Origin: Thiocapsa roseopersicina
Lineage (GTDB): Bacteria; Pseudomonadota; Gammaproteobacteria; Chromatiales; Chromatiaceae
Assembly: GCF_900106925.1 (NCBI RefSeq)
Contig: NZ_FNNZ01000004.1
Span: 186,001 to 250,000 of the forward strand
Reading direction: 5' to 3'
DNA: 64,000 bases
A program made the position numbers and the translations under genes. Below the pieces are notes generated by a model. The model searched no databases, was not told the DNA's origin, and saw nothing but the letters and a program-made list of their open reading frames with translations. Below, one piece after another: positions 34,755-43,599 of this stretch; the stretch's first letter is position 1, and every line of letters begins with the position of its first letter.

Positions 34755-34849
34755 CGGCGCAATCCCGACCGCTCGGTAGACGACCGAGATCCGGCCCGGA
34801 CGGCCGGGAAACCGACCTCATTCGATTTTCAAGCGATGTAGCAGCACTC

Positions 34850-35083
34850 ATGACCACACTCAGAGACATGAATTCCGGCGATCACGGCCGAGTCAAGGGC
34901 TTTGACGCCGGCGCACCCGCCTATCGCCGCAAGCTCCTCTCGATGGGGTTGACGCCCGGGGCGGAGATCCAGGTGATCCGGGTCGCACCGCTCGGCGATC
35001 CGGTGGAGATTCGCGTGCGCGGCTGCTCGATCAGTCTGCGTAAGGACGAGGCGGCCGCCTTGCTGGTGGAGGGCCTGTCGTGA
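34850..35083 (+). CDS. feoA: FeoA protein (second copy)
   Basis: A 77-residue protein with a complete FeoA domain: SGDHGRVKGFDAG, YRRKLLSMGLTPGAEIQVIR, PLGDPVEIRVRGCSISLRKDEA. It is the more canonical of the two FeoA proteins. Its TGA overlaps the GTG start of feoB (GTGA), so translation of the two is probably coupled. Confidence 0.92.
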   Translation: MTTLRDMNSGDHGRVKGFDAGAPAYRRKLLSMGLTPGAEIQVIRVAPLGDPVEIRVRGCSISLRKDEAAALLVEGLS

Positions 35084-37458
35084 GCAACCCCTCGAACGGA
35101 ACCGGCAGCGAAGCCGGGAAGCAAACCATGAGCAAACCCTTAACCATCGGCGTGGTCGGCAATCCGAACTGCGGCAAAACGACCCTCTTCAACGCCTTGA
35201 CCGGCTCACGTCAACGCGTCGGCAACTGGCCGGGCGTGACCGTGGAGCGCAAGATCGGGCGTTATCGCTTCGAGGGATCCATCGTCCATCTCGTGGACCT
35301 GCCCGGCACCTATTCGCTGGATGTCTCGGATCACGATCTCTCGCTCGACGAGCGCATTGCACGCGACTTCATCCACGATCGCGAGGCGGATCTCGTCCTC
35401 AACATCCTCGACGCGACCAACCTCGAACGCAATCTCTATCTCACGACTCAGCTGATCGAGATGGGCCGCCCCTTGGTCGTGGCGCTGAACATGATGGACG
35501 TGGCCCGCGAGCGGGGCATGAAGATCGACGTCGCGGCCCTCGCCAAGCGTCTGGGCTGTCCGGTCGTTCCCATCTCGGCCGCCACCGGCTCAGGCATCGC
35601 GGATCTCAAGCGCGTTTTGCTGGAAAGCCAGGCGACCCATCCGATCCCGCAGATCGAGATCCCCTACCAGCCGCTGCTCGAAAAGGCGATCGCCGCGCTC
35701 TTGCCGCGGGTCACGCCGATCGCTCGCGAGAACGGCGACTCGCCGCGCTGGCTTGCCGCCCGTCTGCTGGAGGGCGACGATCTGGCGCAGCGCCTGGTCG
35801 GTGATCAGGTGGCACCGGGCGAGGTCCGCGCGCTGCTCGGCGATCAGGCCGATGATCTCGACATCCTGGTCGCGGATGCCCGCTACAGCTTCGCGCACGC
35901 ACTGACACAGGCTACGGTGACGCAGGTCGGCAAGGTCTCGCGCAACCTCTCCGACCGCATCGACCGGGTCATGCTCAACCGCATGCTCGGCATCCCGATC
36001 TTCCTGGTCGTGATGTATCTGATGTTCATGTTCACCATCAACATCGGCGGGGCCTTCATCGATGTCTTCGATCAGGCCGCCGGCACGCTCTTCGTAGACG
36101 GGACGGCCCATATCCTGGCCGGCCTGGGTGCGCCCGCATGGCTGATCCTGTTGCTGGCCGACGGCGTCGGCGGCGGCATCCAGGTGGTGGCGACCTTCAT
36201 CCCCATCATCGCCTTCCTCTACATCTTCATGTCGATACTGGAGGACTCGGGCTACATGGCACGCGCTGCCTTCGTCATGGATCGCTTCATGCGCGCCATC
36301 GGCCTGCCGGGCAAGTCCTTCGTGCCGCTCCTGGTCGGATTCGGCTGCAACGTGCCTGCGATCATGGCCGCGCGAACCTTGGAGAACCAACGCGACCGGA
36401 CATTGACGGTCCTGATGGCGCCCTTCATGTCCTGCGGCGCGCGTCTGCCAGTCTATGTGCTCTTTGCCGCGGCCTTCTTCCCGGTCGGCGGTCAGAACAT
36501 CGTCTTCGGGCTTTATCTCATCGGCATCGCGGTCGCGGTGCTGACCGGCTTCGTCATGAAGAACACCCTGCTCAAGGGCGACGCCACACCCTTCATCATG
36601 GAGCTGCCGCCCTATCACCTGCCGACCCTGAAAGGCGTCGCCTTGCGCACTCTCGACCGCACCGGCGGCTTCGTCATCCGGGCGGGTCAGGTCATCGTCC
36701 CCATGGTGCTGGTGCTCAACGTCATGAACAGCGTCGGCACGGACGGCTCCTTCGGCAACGAGAACAGCGACAAGTCGGTCCTCGCCGAGGTCGGGCGCAC
36801 GCTCTCGCCCGCCTTCGCGCCCATGGGTCTGGATGCCGAGAACTGGCCGGCTACCGTCGGCATCTTCACCGGCATCCTGGCCAAGGAGGCGGTCGTCGGT
36901 ACCCTGGATGCGACCTACTCGGCCCTCGCCGTCGCGGATGCCGGCGAGACCGAAGAGGAAACACCCTTCGATCTGAAGGCCGGCCTGCTCGGCGCCTTGG
37001 CGACGATTCCCGCGAACCTCGCCGATGCACTCGGTAGCTGGGAGGACCCGATGGGCTTGAATGTGGGCGACCTGACCGACACGGCCGCCGTGGCCGAGTC
37101 TCAAGAAATCACCACGGGCACCTTCGGGGCCATGGCCTCGCGCTTCGACGGGGCCGCCGGCGCCTTCGCCTATCTGCTCTTTATCCTGCTCTATGCACCC
37201 TGCGTCGCGGCGATTGCGGCCATCTATCGAGAGACCTCGCCGGGCTGGGCGGCCTTCACGGTGCTCTGGACGACCGGGCTCGGCTACATCGTTGCGACCG
37301 TCTTTTATCAGAGCGCCATCTTCGCGCGCGACCCGACCAGCTCGGCGGCCTGGATCGCCGGCATGCTGGCCCTCTTCGCCGCCGTGGTGATCGGGATGCG
37401 GATCAGTGCGGAACGCGGGGGCCCGCGGCAGACCGAATTGGTCCGCGAGGGCGCATAA
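35080..37458 (+). CDS. feoB: Ferrous iron transporter FeoB
   Basis: A 792-residue protein. The N-terminal G domain has GNPNCGKTTLFNALTG (G1), WPGVTVE (G2), DLPGTYS (G3) and LNMMD (G4). FeoB helical and Gate regions follow, with the membrane Cys motif GFGCNVPA and LMAPFMSCGARLPVY. It is an inner-membrane Fe(II) transporter. GTG 35080 is chosen for GGAGG eight bases upstream and overlap with feoA; ATG 35128 (MSKPLTIGVVGN) is the alternative. Confidence 0.95.
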   Translation: MSNPSNGTGSEAGKQTMSKPLTIGVVGNPNCGKTTLFNALTGSRQRVGNWPGVTVERKIGRYRFEGSIVHLVDLPGTYSLDVSDHDLSLDERIARDFIHDREADLVLNILDATNLERNLYLTTQLIEMGRPLVVALNMMDVARERGMKIDVAALAKRLGCPVVPISAATGSGIADLKRVLLESQATHPIPQIEIPYQPLLEKAIAALLPRVTPIARENGDSPRWLAARLLEGDDLAQRLVGDQVAPGEVRALLGDQADDLDILVADARYSFAHALTQATVTQVGKVSRNLSDRIDRVMLNRMLGIPIFLVVMYLMFMFTINIGGAFIDVFDQAAGTLFVDGTAHILAGLGAPAWLILLLADGVGGGIQVVATFIPIIAFLYIFMSILEDSGYMARAAFVMDRFMRAIGLPGKSFVPLLVGFGCNVPAIMAARTLENQRDRTLTVLMAPFMSCGARLPVYVLFAAAFFPVGGQNIVFGLYLIGIAVAVLTGFVMKNTLLKGDATPFIMELPPYHLPTLKGVALRTLDRTGGFVIRAGQVIVPMVLVLNVMNSVGTDGSFGNENSDKSVLAEVGRTLSPAFAPMGLDAENWPATVGIFTGILAKEAVVGTLDATYSALAVADAGETEEETPFDLKAGLLGALATIPANLADALGSWEDPMGLNVGDLTDTAAVAESQEITTGTFGAMASRFDGAAGAFAYLLFILLYAPCVAAIAAIYRETSPGWAAFTVLWTTGLGYIVATVFYQSAIFARDPTSSAAWIAGMLALFAAVVIGMRISAERGGPRQTELVREGA

Positions 37459-37509
37459 CCGCCGGTTCGGATCGACGCCCTCGACCCCACATCATCAAGG
37501 AGACGTAGA

Positions 37510-37752
37510 ATGATCCTCTCGGAGCTCACCGGTTATCTCGAGCAGCACCGCCGGGTCGGCTTGATGGACTTGGCCTATCGCTTCGAATCCAGTCCGGATG
37601 CGTTGCGCGGCATGCTGACCATTCTGGAGCGCAAGGGCCGGGTCCGTCGGATCACGGGCGCGGCCGGATGCAGCTCGGGGTGCAGCAAATGCGATCCGGC
37701 GACGGTCGAGACCTATGAGTGGGTCGGCGAGGGGGCTCGGACGGAGTCCTGA
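37510..37752 (+). CDS. feoC: FeoC-type [Fe-S] regulator of ferrous iron uptake
   Basis: An 80-residue winged-helix protein starting MILSELTGYLEQHRRVGLMDLA, with a Cys cluster GCSSGCSKCDP (about 53-63) typical of FeoC, which contacts the cytoplasmic part of FeoB and is thought to sense iron or oxygen. It follows feoB by 51 bp with a GGAGA ribosome site. Confidence 0.88.
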   Translation: MILSELTGYLEQHRRVGLMDLAYRFESSPDALRGMLTILERKGRVRRITGAAGCSSGCSKCDPATVETYEWVGEGARTES

Positions 37753-37801
37753 TGTCGGGGGAGAGGAGTCATCCGTGGTCGGCGATGAGTTCTCGGTCAT
37801 C

Positions 37802-37838
37802 AGCTCTCAGCTAACAGCTAACAGCTACAGCTACAGCT
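37802..37838. repeat. Short AGCT tandem repeats (6-7 bp units)
   Basis: AGCT occurs at 37802, 37809, 37816, 37823, 37829 and 37835, in units such as AGCTAAC and AGCTAC. Similar arrays are at 46534-46551 (AGCT every 7 bases) and 46658-46675. These AGCTNNC arrays look like non-coding repeats between genes. The function is unknown. Confidence 0.6.
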
Positions 37839-37870
37839 CGGATTCGATAGCGGCTTCGATCACAGACGAG

Positions 37871-38932
37871 ATGCCTATGCACACACACGACATCAGCGAC
37901 TGGGGTCACAGCCACGACTTCGCGACCGCCGACCAAGCGGATGCCGAGCGTCGGACGCGCTGGGTCGTGGGTCTCACCCTCGCGGCCATGTGCGTGGAAT
38001 TGGTTGCCGGCTGGATCACCGGCTCGATGGCCCTGCTGGCGGACGGCTGGCACATGGGCAGTCATGCCGCGGCGCTCGGTATCGCCGCCTATGCCTATGC
38101 CTTTGCACGGGAGCGCGGGGCGGATCGGCGCTTCACCTTCGGGACCGGCAAGGTTTCCTCCCTCGCAGGCTATACGAGCGCGCTGCTGCTGGCCGCCGGC
38201 GCCCTTTGGATGCTGTTCGAGTCACTGAGCCGCCTCGTCGATCCAGTCGAGATCCGCTACGAGGAGGCGATGATCGTCGCTGTCTTTGGACTCGCCGTGA
38301 ACCTGCTCAGCGCCTGGTTGTTGGGCCACTCCGGACATGAGCACCATCATCACGGGAATGATCATTCTCACGAGCATGATCATGAGCACGATCACCATCA
38401 TGCACACGACGACCATGCCCACGACCACCATGGGCACGACCATCATCACGGGCTCGCCGACATCCAGGATCACAACCTCAAGGCGGCCTATCTGCATGTC
38501 ATCGCCGATGCCCTGACCTCCGTCTTGGCGCTGGTCGCATTGGCGCTGGGCATGCTCTACGGTTGGGCCTTCATGGACCCGCTGATGGGAATCGTCGGCG
38601 CCGCTCTGGTCGGCCGCTGGGCTTGGGGGCTCGCTCGCGAGAGCGCACGGGTGCTGCTCGACGCGGGTGACAACGGCGCGATCGAGCAGGAGATACGCCG
38701 GCGTATCGAGGCCGATGCCGACAACCAGGTTGCGGATCTACACGTCTGGCGGATCGCACCGGCCGGACGCGCCTGCATCCTGTCGCTGGTCACCCACCAC
38801 CCGCGACCCGTGGAGCACTATCGCGGTCTGCTCTCCGGCATGACCGGCCTGCTCCACATCACGGTCGAGGTAAATCAGTGCAGAGAGCCCGCGTGCGGGG
38901 CAAGACTCGCCCCGGGGCCGCGAACCGCATAA
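37871..38932 (+). CDS. dmeF: CDF-family divalent metal exporter, DmeF-like
   Basis: A 353-residue protein starting MPMHTHDISDWGHSHDF. There are six predicted helices with metal-site motifs HMGSHAAAL (about 59) and HVIADALTSV (about 212), and between helices a very His/Asp-rich cytoplasmic loop (about 153-197). A C-terminal CDF domain (about 270-340) follows. DmeF-type CDF proteins export Co, Ni or Fe by proton antiport. Being directly after the feo genes suggests a link to metal balance, but a separate promoter is likely. Confidence 0.87.
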   Translation: MPMHTHDISDWGHSHDFATADQADAERRTRWVVGLTLAAMCVELVAGWITGSMALLADGWHMGSHAAALGIAAYAYAFARERGADRRFTFGTGKVSSLAGYTSALLLAAGALWMLFESLSRLVDPVEIRYEEAMIVAVFGLAVNLLSAWLLGHSGHEHHHHGNDHSHEHDHEHDHHHAHDDHAHDHHGHDHHHGLADIQDHNLKAAYLHVIADALTSVLALVALALGMLYGWAFMDPLMGIVGAALVGRWAWGLARESARVLLDAGDNGAIEQEIRRRIEADADNQVADLHVWRIAPAGRACILSLVTHHPRPVEHYRGLLSGMTGLLHITVEVNQCREPACGARLAPGPRTA

Positions 38933-38945
38933 CTCGACTCCCGTC

Positions 38946-38980
38946 GTAGGATGGGTAGAGCGCAGCGAAACCCATCATCC
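38946..38980. repeat. GTAGGATGGG-type palindromic repeat
   Basis: GTAGGATGGGT and AACCCATCATCC flank AGAGCGCAGCGA and form a hairpin (GATGGGT/ACCCATC). I recall this GTAGGATGGGT...ACCCATC element as a frequent intergenic repeat in proteobacteria. It lies between the convergent dmeF-like gene and pqiC. Confidence 0.65.
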
Positions 38981-39042
38981 CCCGCGTCGCTCCAGCCAAA
39001 GCTCACGTAGCTGACCCCGACCCGCGCGCCGCCAACCGCAAA

Positions 39043-39705
39043 TCAGGGAATGCGCAGCGAGCCGTCGCGACCGTCCGGCTGCTCCGGCGCCGGCGGCTTC
39101 GGCTTCGGGAGCTGCTTCAAGGTCACCGCAACATCCCGGCTGAAATCACCCAAGGTCTCGCTCATCGCCGCGATGAGTGCACCCTCGTCTTTCGGCACGG
39201 CCAGCGGACGACGGTAGTGCGTTTCCTCCACGCGCAGGACCTGATCCGTGCGGTGCTCGAGCACGATCCAGCGCGCCCGCAGCACGGCGTATCCATCGTA
39301 GGTCCCTTCGAAGGCGAGCACGTCGGCCGTGACCCGAAAGTCCAACGGATAGCGGACCTCGTTGGGAAAGGCAAAGACGCTGGTCGTGCCCAACAAGGCG
39401 GACATGTTCTCGATCCAGACCCGCAGGAAATCGTCCTGGATGGTCCCGCCCCAGCGGTGGAACTCGTCGATGGCCAACCGATTGCCGGCGTCGCGCGTCA
39501 CGATCTGGGGGCGGTCGAGAAACTGAGGAAAGTTGACGGGGCCAAGCCCGACGCCCAGCGTCGTGCTCGGCGAGCCGCCCGAATCGGGCATCGCACGCAT
39601 CGGCGTGAGGGTGTAGAAGCTCGACGGCGGCGAGGTCGCACAGCCCGCCGTGACCAGGACGGCGACGGCGACCGCGAGGGCCAAACCAAATCCACGCACC
39701 TTCAT
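39043..39705 (-). CDS. pqiC: PqiC lipoprotein
   Basis: A 220-residue lipoprotein (signal 1-21, lipobox VTAGC) with SSFYTLTPM, LGVGLGPVNFPQFLDRPQIVTR and LAIDEFHRWGGTIQDDFLRV, characteristic of the PqiC/YmbA family. It is the outer-membrane-side partner of the PqiB lipid-transport tunnel. It overlaps the end of pqiB by four bases. Confidence 0.93.
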   Translation of the reverse strand: MKVRGFGLALAVAVAVLVTAGCATSPPSSFYTLTPMRAMPDSGGSPSTTLGVGLGPVNFPQFLDRPQIVTRDAGNRLAIDEFHRWGGTIQDDFLRVWIENMSALLGTTSVFAFPNEVRYPLDFRVTADVLAFEGTYDGYAVLRARWIVLEHRTDQVLRVEETHYRRPLAVPKDEGALIAAMSETLGDFSRDVAVTLKQLPKPKPPAPEQPDGRDGSLRIP

Positions 39706-41387
39706 CGACCTCCTCCTTTGCCCCTCAGCAGGGCTTCCGGGTGACGCTCCAGATAGTCCGTCAGGACCTTCAGCGATCGCGCCGCACCCGAGACCTCGTT
39801 GAGGGAGCGTCGCAGCTCGACGGAAATGGGGGAGCCATCCTCGATCATCTGACGCACACCCCGCAAGGTCGCGGTGGTCTGACGCAGGGTCTCGGCAAGC
39901 TCGGGCGCAATACCGGTGTTGAGCTGCTCGGCCAGCGCACGGATCTCGGCCAGCGATTTCTCAAGCTCCACGATACCCTGTTTGAGCGCCGCGGAGTTCA
40001 CGATCTCGTTCGCACCGGCGAGCGTGTCGGTCAGATCCTTTCCGATCCGATCGAACGGAAAGGCTTCGAGTCGGTCGAGGATCGCCGTGACCTTGTTGGT
40101 CAGCGCCTCGAGCGAGCCCGGGATGGTCGGCAGGACCTCGTAGTCGCCCTCCTGCGCAAGTACCTCGGGCGACGCATCCGGGTAGAAATCGAGCTCGACA
40201 TAGAGCTGGCCAGTGATCAGGCTGCCCGTCTTAAGCTGAGCCCGCAGACCCTTGGCGACCAATTGCCTGATCATGCCCGTCTCGTCGAGCGCCCGCCGGT
40301 CACCGCGAACCGCGACCCGCTCGGGCTCCACCTCGATCAAGACCGGGATGTGAAACTGTAGGTCCTCGACGCTGAGCTGGAGTTGGATATCGAGGACCTT
40401 CCCGATCGCGATCCCGCGCAGCATGACGGGTGCGCCGACGGTCAAACCGCGCACCGAGCCCTCGAAGAAGAGGAGATAGCGCTCCTTGTGTAGATAAATC
40501 TTCTCATGGGCGTTGTCCCGGCTCGCATAGAGCGGAAACACATGATCCGCGCCCGGAGGTTCGCCCGGCGCATCGATGGTATCCGGGGTATCGAAGGCCA
40601 CACCACCGATCAAGACCGACATGAGCGATTCGGTATCCACCTTCACGCCGGCCGCACTCAAGGAAAAATCGATCCCGCTCGCGTTCCAGAACCGGGTGCT
40701 CGTCGACACCAACCGATCGTGCGGCGCGAAGACAAAAACGTCGATGCCGACTGCCTCCCCGTCATCGTCGAGCGCGAAACCCGCGACCTGACCGACCTGA
40801 ATCTGGCGGTAATAGACCGGAGCACCGACGTTCAACGACCCCAAGGTCGGCGAGCGCAACAAGAATCGTGTCCCCGCCTCCGAGGTCGTAAACAGCGGCG
40901 GCTCCTCGAGACCTGTGAACTGAAGCACTTCCTTACCGCCGCGCACCGGATCGATCGCGATAAAGGAGCCCGACAGCAGAGTTTCCAGACCCGAGACACC
41001 GCTGGCGGTCACCCGCGGGCGCTCGACCCAGAAACGCGTCTTCTCGGTCAGAAACTGCTCCGAGCCGTGCTTGAGCTCGGCGGTGACGATCACGCTCTTC
41101 AGATCCACGCTCACGTCGATGGAGGTGACTTGACCGATGTCGACATCCTTGAACTTGACTTTTGTCGTACCGGCTTCCAACCCCGACGCCGTCCTGAACT
41201 CGATCTTGACCGTCGGCCCCCGCTCGGCGTAGGTCTTGGCCGCAAGCCAACCCCCGATCAACAGGGCCACGATCGGGATTAGCCAGACGAGCGAAACACC
41301 GCTGCGACCCTTGGCGATCGCCGCAGGCGTGCTCTCAGGGTGATTCGGCAAGGGTGGCCCCGAACCGGCGTTCTCGATCTCCGACAT
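39702..41387 (-). CDS. pqiB: PqiB MCE-domain lipid transport protein
   Basis: A 561-residue protein with one N-terminal transmembrane helix (about 33-50) and three MCE repeats beginning near TVKIEFRTASGLEAGTTKV, FLLRSPTLGSLNVGAPVYY and LLFFEGSVRGLTVGAPVMLR, then a long helical C-terminus. PqiB forms a periplasm-spanning tunnel for lipid exchange between membranes. Its start overlaps the 3' end of pqiA by 53 bp. Confidence 0.94.
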   Translation of the reverse strand: MSEIENAGSGPPLPNHPESTPAAIAKGRSGVSLVWLIPIVALLIGGWLAAKTYAERGPTVKIEFRTASGLEAGTTKVKFKDVDIGQVTSIDVSVDLKSVIVTAELKHGSEQFLTEKTRFWVERPRVTASGVSGLETLLSGSFIAIDPVRGGKEVLQFTGLEEPPLFTTSEAGTRFLLRSPTLGSLNVGAPVYYRQIQVGQVAGFALDDDGEAVGIDVFVFAPHDRLVSTSTRFWNASGIDFSLSAAGVKVDTESLMSVLIGGVAFDTPDTIDAPGEPPGADHVFPLYASRDNAHEKIYLHKERYLLFFEGSVRGLTVGAPVMLRGIAIGKVLDIQLQLSVEDLQFHIPVLIEVEPERVAVRGDRRALDETGMIRQLVAKGLRAQLKTGSLITGQLYVELDFYPDASPEVLAQEGDYEVLPTIPGSLEALTNKVTAILDRLEAFPFDRIGKDLTDTLAGANEIVNSAALKQGIVELEKSLAEIRALAEQLNTGIAPELAETLRQTTATLRGVRQMIEDGSPISVELRRSLNEVSGAARSLKVLTDYLERHPEALLRGKGGGR

Positions 41388-42624
41388 GTCCCTGCTCCAT
41401 CGCGTCCCAGATCAGCCTGGGATCGAACGACATAGCCGCGAGCATGGTCAAGACCACGACCGCGCAAAAAAAGATGGCGCCGAGCTCCGCTTGGACGCTC
41501 GCAATGTTCCCGAGCCGCACCAAGGCGACCAGGATGGTGACCACATAGACATCGACCATGGACCAGCGTCCGATCGTCTCGACGACACGATAGAGGCGGG
41601 TCCTTTCACGCGGCCGCCAAGTGGAGCGCCGTTGCACCGACACGAGAAGGAAGATCAAGATCAGCAGCTTCAGGAGCGGAACGAAGATGCTTGCAGCAAA
41701 GATCACAAGGGCCAGAGGCCACATCCCGTGACCCAACATGAACGACACCCCGGTGAAGATGGTATCCGATTGGCTGCGTCCGAGCGACGTCACCGACATG
41801 ATCGGCAAGACGTTCGCCGGGATGTAGCAGACGATCGCCGCAATCAAGAGCGCCCAAGTCCTTTGCAAGCTTTGAGGTTTGCGCCGGTGCAGGACGTCCG
41901 TGCAACGCGGACATCGCAGACGATCGCCGTCGCGCATGGCCTCGGAGGGCCGAACCACGAGCTCGCAGACATCGCAGGAGACGTGGTCCTCTCCATGCAG
42001 CAATGGGCGCGCTCGATCCCCCGCGATCGGCACCCGCGACCAGACCAGATCCGGGTCCAGGGCCGCTTGAGCCGCCGCAAGGACGAAGATGAGCGCACCG
42101 AGTGCGAAGAGCGAGGCCCCCGGAACGATCGAGGCCATGTCGGCGAGCTTGACCACCGCCACCAGGATTCCGACCATGAAGACGTCCATCATCCCCCAAG
42201 GGACCAGGGTCCGGACCCATCGAAAGAGCGTCGGCAACCAGGGCGGCATCCGGTTCATCGTCAGCGGGACCAAGACCATCAGCAAGAGCGCCAACTGCAG
42301 ACCCGGCGCCAGGATGCTGGTGAAGAGCACCACCGCTGCAATCGGCCAATTGCCGGCTTGATAGAGATCGACCACACCCGTGATCAGCGTCGTCTGAGTC
42401 CCCCTGCCCTGCATCTCGAAGGACAGAAAGGGGAAGCTGTTGGCGACGATGAAGAGTAGGAGTCCGGCGATCGTAAGCGCCAGAGTCCGGTTCAGGCTAT
42501 CCGGCCGATTGCGGTGCATCGTGCCGCCGCAGCGCATGCACTGCGCCGATCCGCCCAGCGGCACCTCCGGGATGCGCTGGAGCAGACCGCATTCCAGACA
42601 TGCGGTGAGCGAGTCTTGGGCCAT
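41335..42624 (-). CDS. pqiA: PqiA inner membrane protein
   Basis: A 429-residue protein made of two similar halves. Each begins with a zinc-ribbon-like pair of CxxC motifs (CLECGLL/CMRCGG and CDVCELV/CPRCTD) and has four membrane helices with the family motifs ANSFPFLSFEM and ANVLPIMSV. It is the inner-membrane component of the PqiABC system. ATG 42624 (MAQDSLTACLECG) is chosen; an open extension upstream is not conserved-looking. Confidence 0.93.
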   Translation of the reverse strand: MAQDSLTACLECGLLQRIPEVPLGGSAQCMRCGGTMHRNRPDSLNRTLALTIAGLLLFIVANSFPFLSFEMQGRGTQTTLITGVVDLYQAGNWPIAAVVLFTSILAPGLQLALLLMVLVPLTMNRMPPWLPTLFRWVRTLVPWGMMDVFMVGILVAVVKLADMASIVPGASLFALGALIFVLAAAQAALDPDLVWSRVPIAGDRARPLLHGEDHVSCDVCELVVRPSEAMRDGDRLRCPRCTDVLHRRKPQSLQRTWALLIAAIVCYIPANVLPIMSVTSLGRSQSDTIFTGVSFMLGHGMWPLALVIFAASIFVPLLKLLILIFLLVSVQRRSTWRPRERTRLYRVVETIGRWSMVDVYVVTILVALVRLGNIASVQAELGAIFFCAVVVLTMLAAMSFDPRLIWDAMEQGHVGDRERRFGATLAESP

Positions 42625-42732
42625 GGGTGCTCGGTCGTCTGTTCGGTGGTCCGTGCGAATCGGGGCTTGATCGGTTGGGTTCCGCGCGTGGGGCACGCAA
42701 CCCCGCGAAGAAGCGACATGCTGTGGGTATAC

Positions 42733-42816
42733 TAAACCGCGTCCAGAGTGAAATGCGTCATTTGCATTTTTTGTCGAGCTCCAGGATTCTTCCGACCTTT
42801 GTGGTGACGCGGTTTA
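42733..42816 (+). repeat. Dispersed inverted repeat, copy 4 (84 bp)
   Basis: TAAACCGCGTCCAGAGTG at the left, ATGCGTCATTT inside, GTGACGCGGTTTA at the right, then AAAATTTAGTATTTTTAATA. It lies 109 bp upstream of the pqiA start. This is the only full-length copy with its left end not near a gene 3' end. Confidence 0.85.
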
Positions 42817-42838
42817 AAATTTAGTATTTTTAATACTT

Positions 42839-42923
42839 TAAGGCGCGTCGGCGACAATAATTGCGGACTCGCGCAAAGTCGGACCCGAACAACAACAGCG
42901 CATGGCAAATCGGACGCGCCTTA
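42839..42923 (-). repeat. Dispersed repeat, variant copy with covarying ends (85 bp)
   Basis: The ends are TAAGGCGCGTC and GACGCGCCTTA (minus-strand reading), i.e. the AC/GT pairs of the main family are changed to GG/CC at both ends so that pairing is kept. The internal ATGCGCTGTTG sits at the same offset as ATGCGYCRT in other copies. It lies 22 bp from copy 4 in opposite orientation and ends four bases before the holC start codon. Confidence 0.75.
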
Positions 42924-42927
42924 ACCC

Positions 42928-43359
42928 ATGACCCGAATCGATTTCTACAGCCTGGACGGCAACAGCGGCGGCGATCGCTTCCTCCTCGCCTGCCGCCTCG
43001 TCGAACGCATCCGCGCGACCGGCGCACGCGTGCTGATCCACTGCCCCGACCCGGGGCAAGCCCAACATCTGGATCGTCTGCTCTGGACCTTCCGCGAGGA
43101 CAGCTTCCTGCCCCACGGACGCGTCGGTCACACCGACCTTGACTTGACACCCGTCCTTATCAGCGGCGACGGCTCGCCCGAGACCGAGGATCATGTCCTG
43201 ATCAACCTCTCGAACGAGGTCCCCGAGTTCTTCGGCCGCTTCGAGCGCCTCTGCGAGCCCATCGACCACGACCCCGCCGCCCGCCTCGCCGGGCGCGAGC
43301 GCTTCCGTTACTACCGCGATCGCGGCTACCCACTGGAGCATCACGAGATTCGGCTCTGA
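42928..43359 (+). CDS. holC: DNA polymerase III chi subunit
   Basis: A 143-residue protein starting MTRIDFYSLDGN, with CRLVERIRATGARVLIHCPD, LLWTFREDSFLPH and FRYYRDRGYPLEHHEI, the complete HolC pattern. Chi bridges the clamp loader and single-stranded DNA-binding protein. Its start codon is four bases from a dispersed repeat, so its ribosome site would lie within the repeat end; no good Shine-Dalgarno is visible. Confidence 0.93.
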   Translation: MTRIDFYSLDGNSGGDRFLLACRLVERIRATGARVLIHCPDPGQAQHLDRLLWTFREDSFLPHGRVGHTDLDLTPVLISGDGSPETEDHVLINLSNEVPEFFGRFERLCEPIDHDPAARLAGRERFRYYRDRGYPLEHHEIRL

Positions 43360-43503
43360 ACCGCACCACCTCACCGGACCCGAGACGAATCGCAGCCAGC
43401 CATCAGGCGATCGGCGGCAGTGCAAAGACCATCGCCACGCAAACGGCAAGGTGAGCTCGGACACGGGATGGGCCTCGACGCATTCAGGTCGCAGATCAGG
43501 GGG

Positions 43504-43537
43504 TTGACGCGCCGCCAATTCTGACTATATTCGTCAG
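43504..43537 (+). promoter_or_regulatory. Promoter with overlapping palindrome, upstream of DsrC-like gene
   Basis: TTGACG (43504-43509), 16 bases, then TATATT (43526-43531) is a near-consensus sigma70 promoter. The -10 lies inside an inverted repeat CTGAC (43521-43525)/GTCAG (43533-43537), a plausible operator for a repressor. The start codon of the DsrC-like gene is at 43600. Confidence 0.62.
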
Positions 43538-43599
43538 TGAGAAAGAAGCTAATGCCGTCATAAAAATAATTGATCCACCAAAGACCAAGGATAATTACG

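Noticed and set aside
35590-37104. 504-codon minus-strand open frame opposite feoB
   Set aside because: Antisense shadow of feoB in high-GC DNA; His/Asp/Gln-rich composition without any domain, while feoB is unambiguous.
37802-37838. Possible CRISPR array
   Set aside because: The units are only 6-7 bp without spacers, so this is a simple tandem repeat; no CRISPR-type array or cas gene was seen anywhere in the window.
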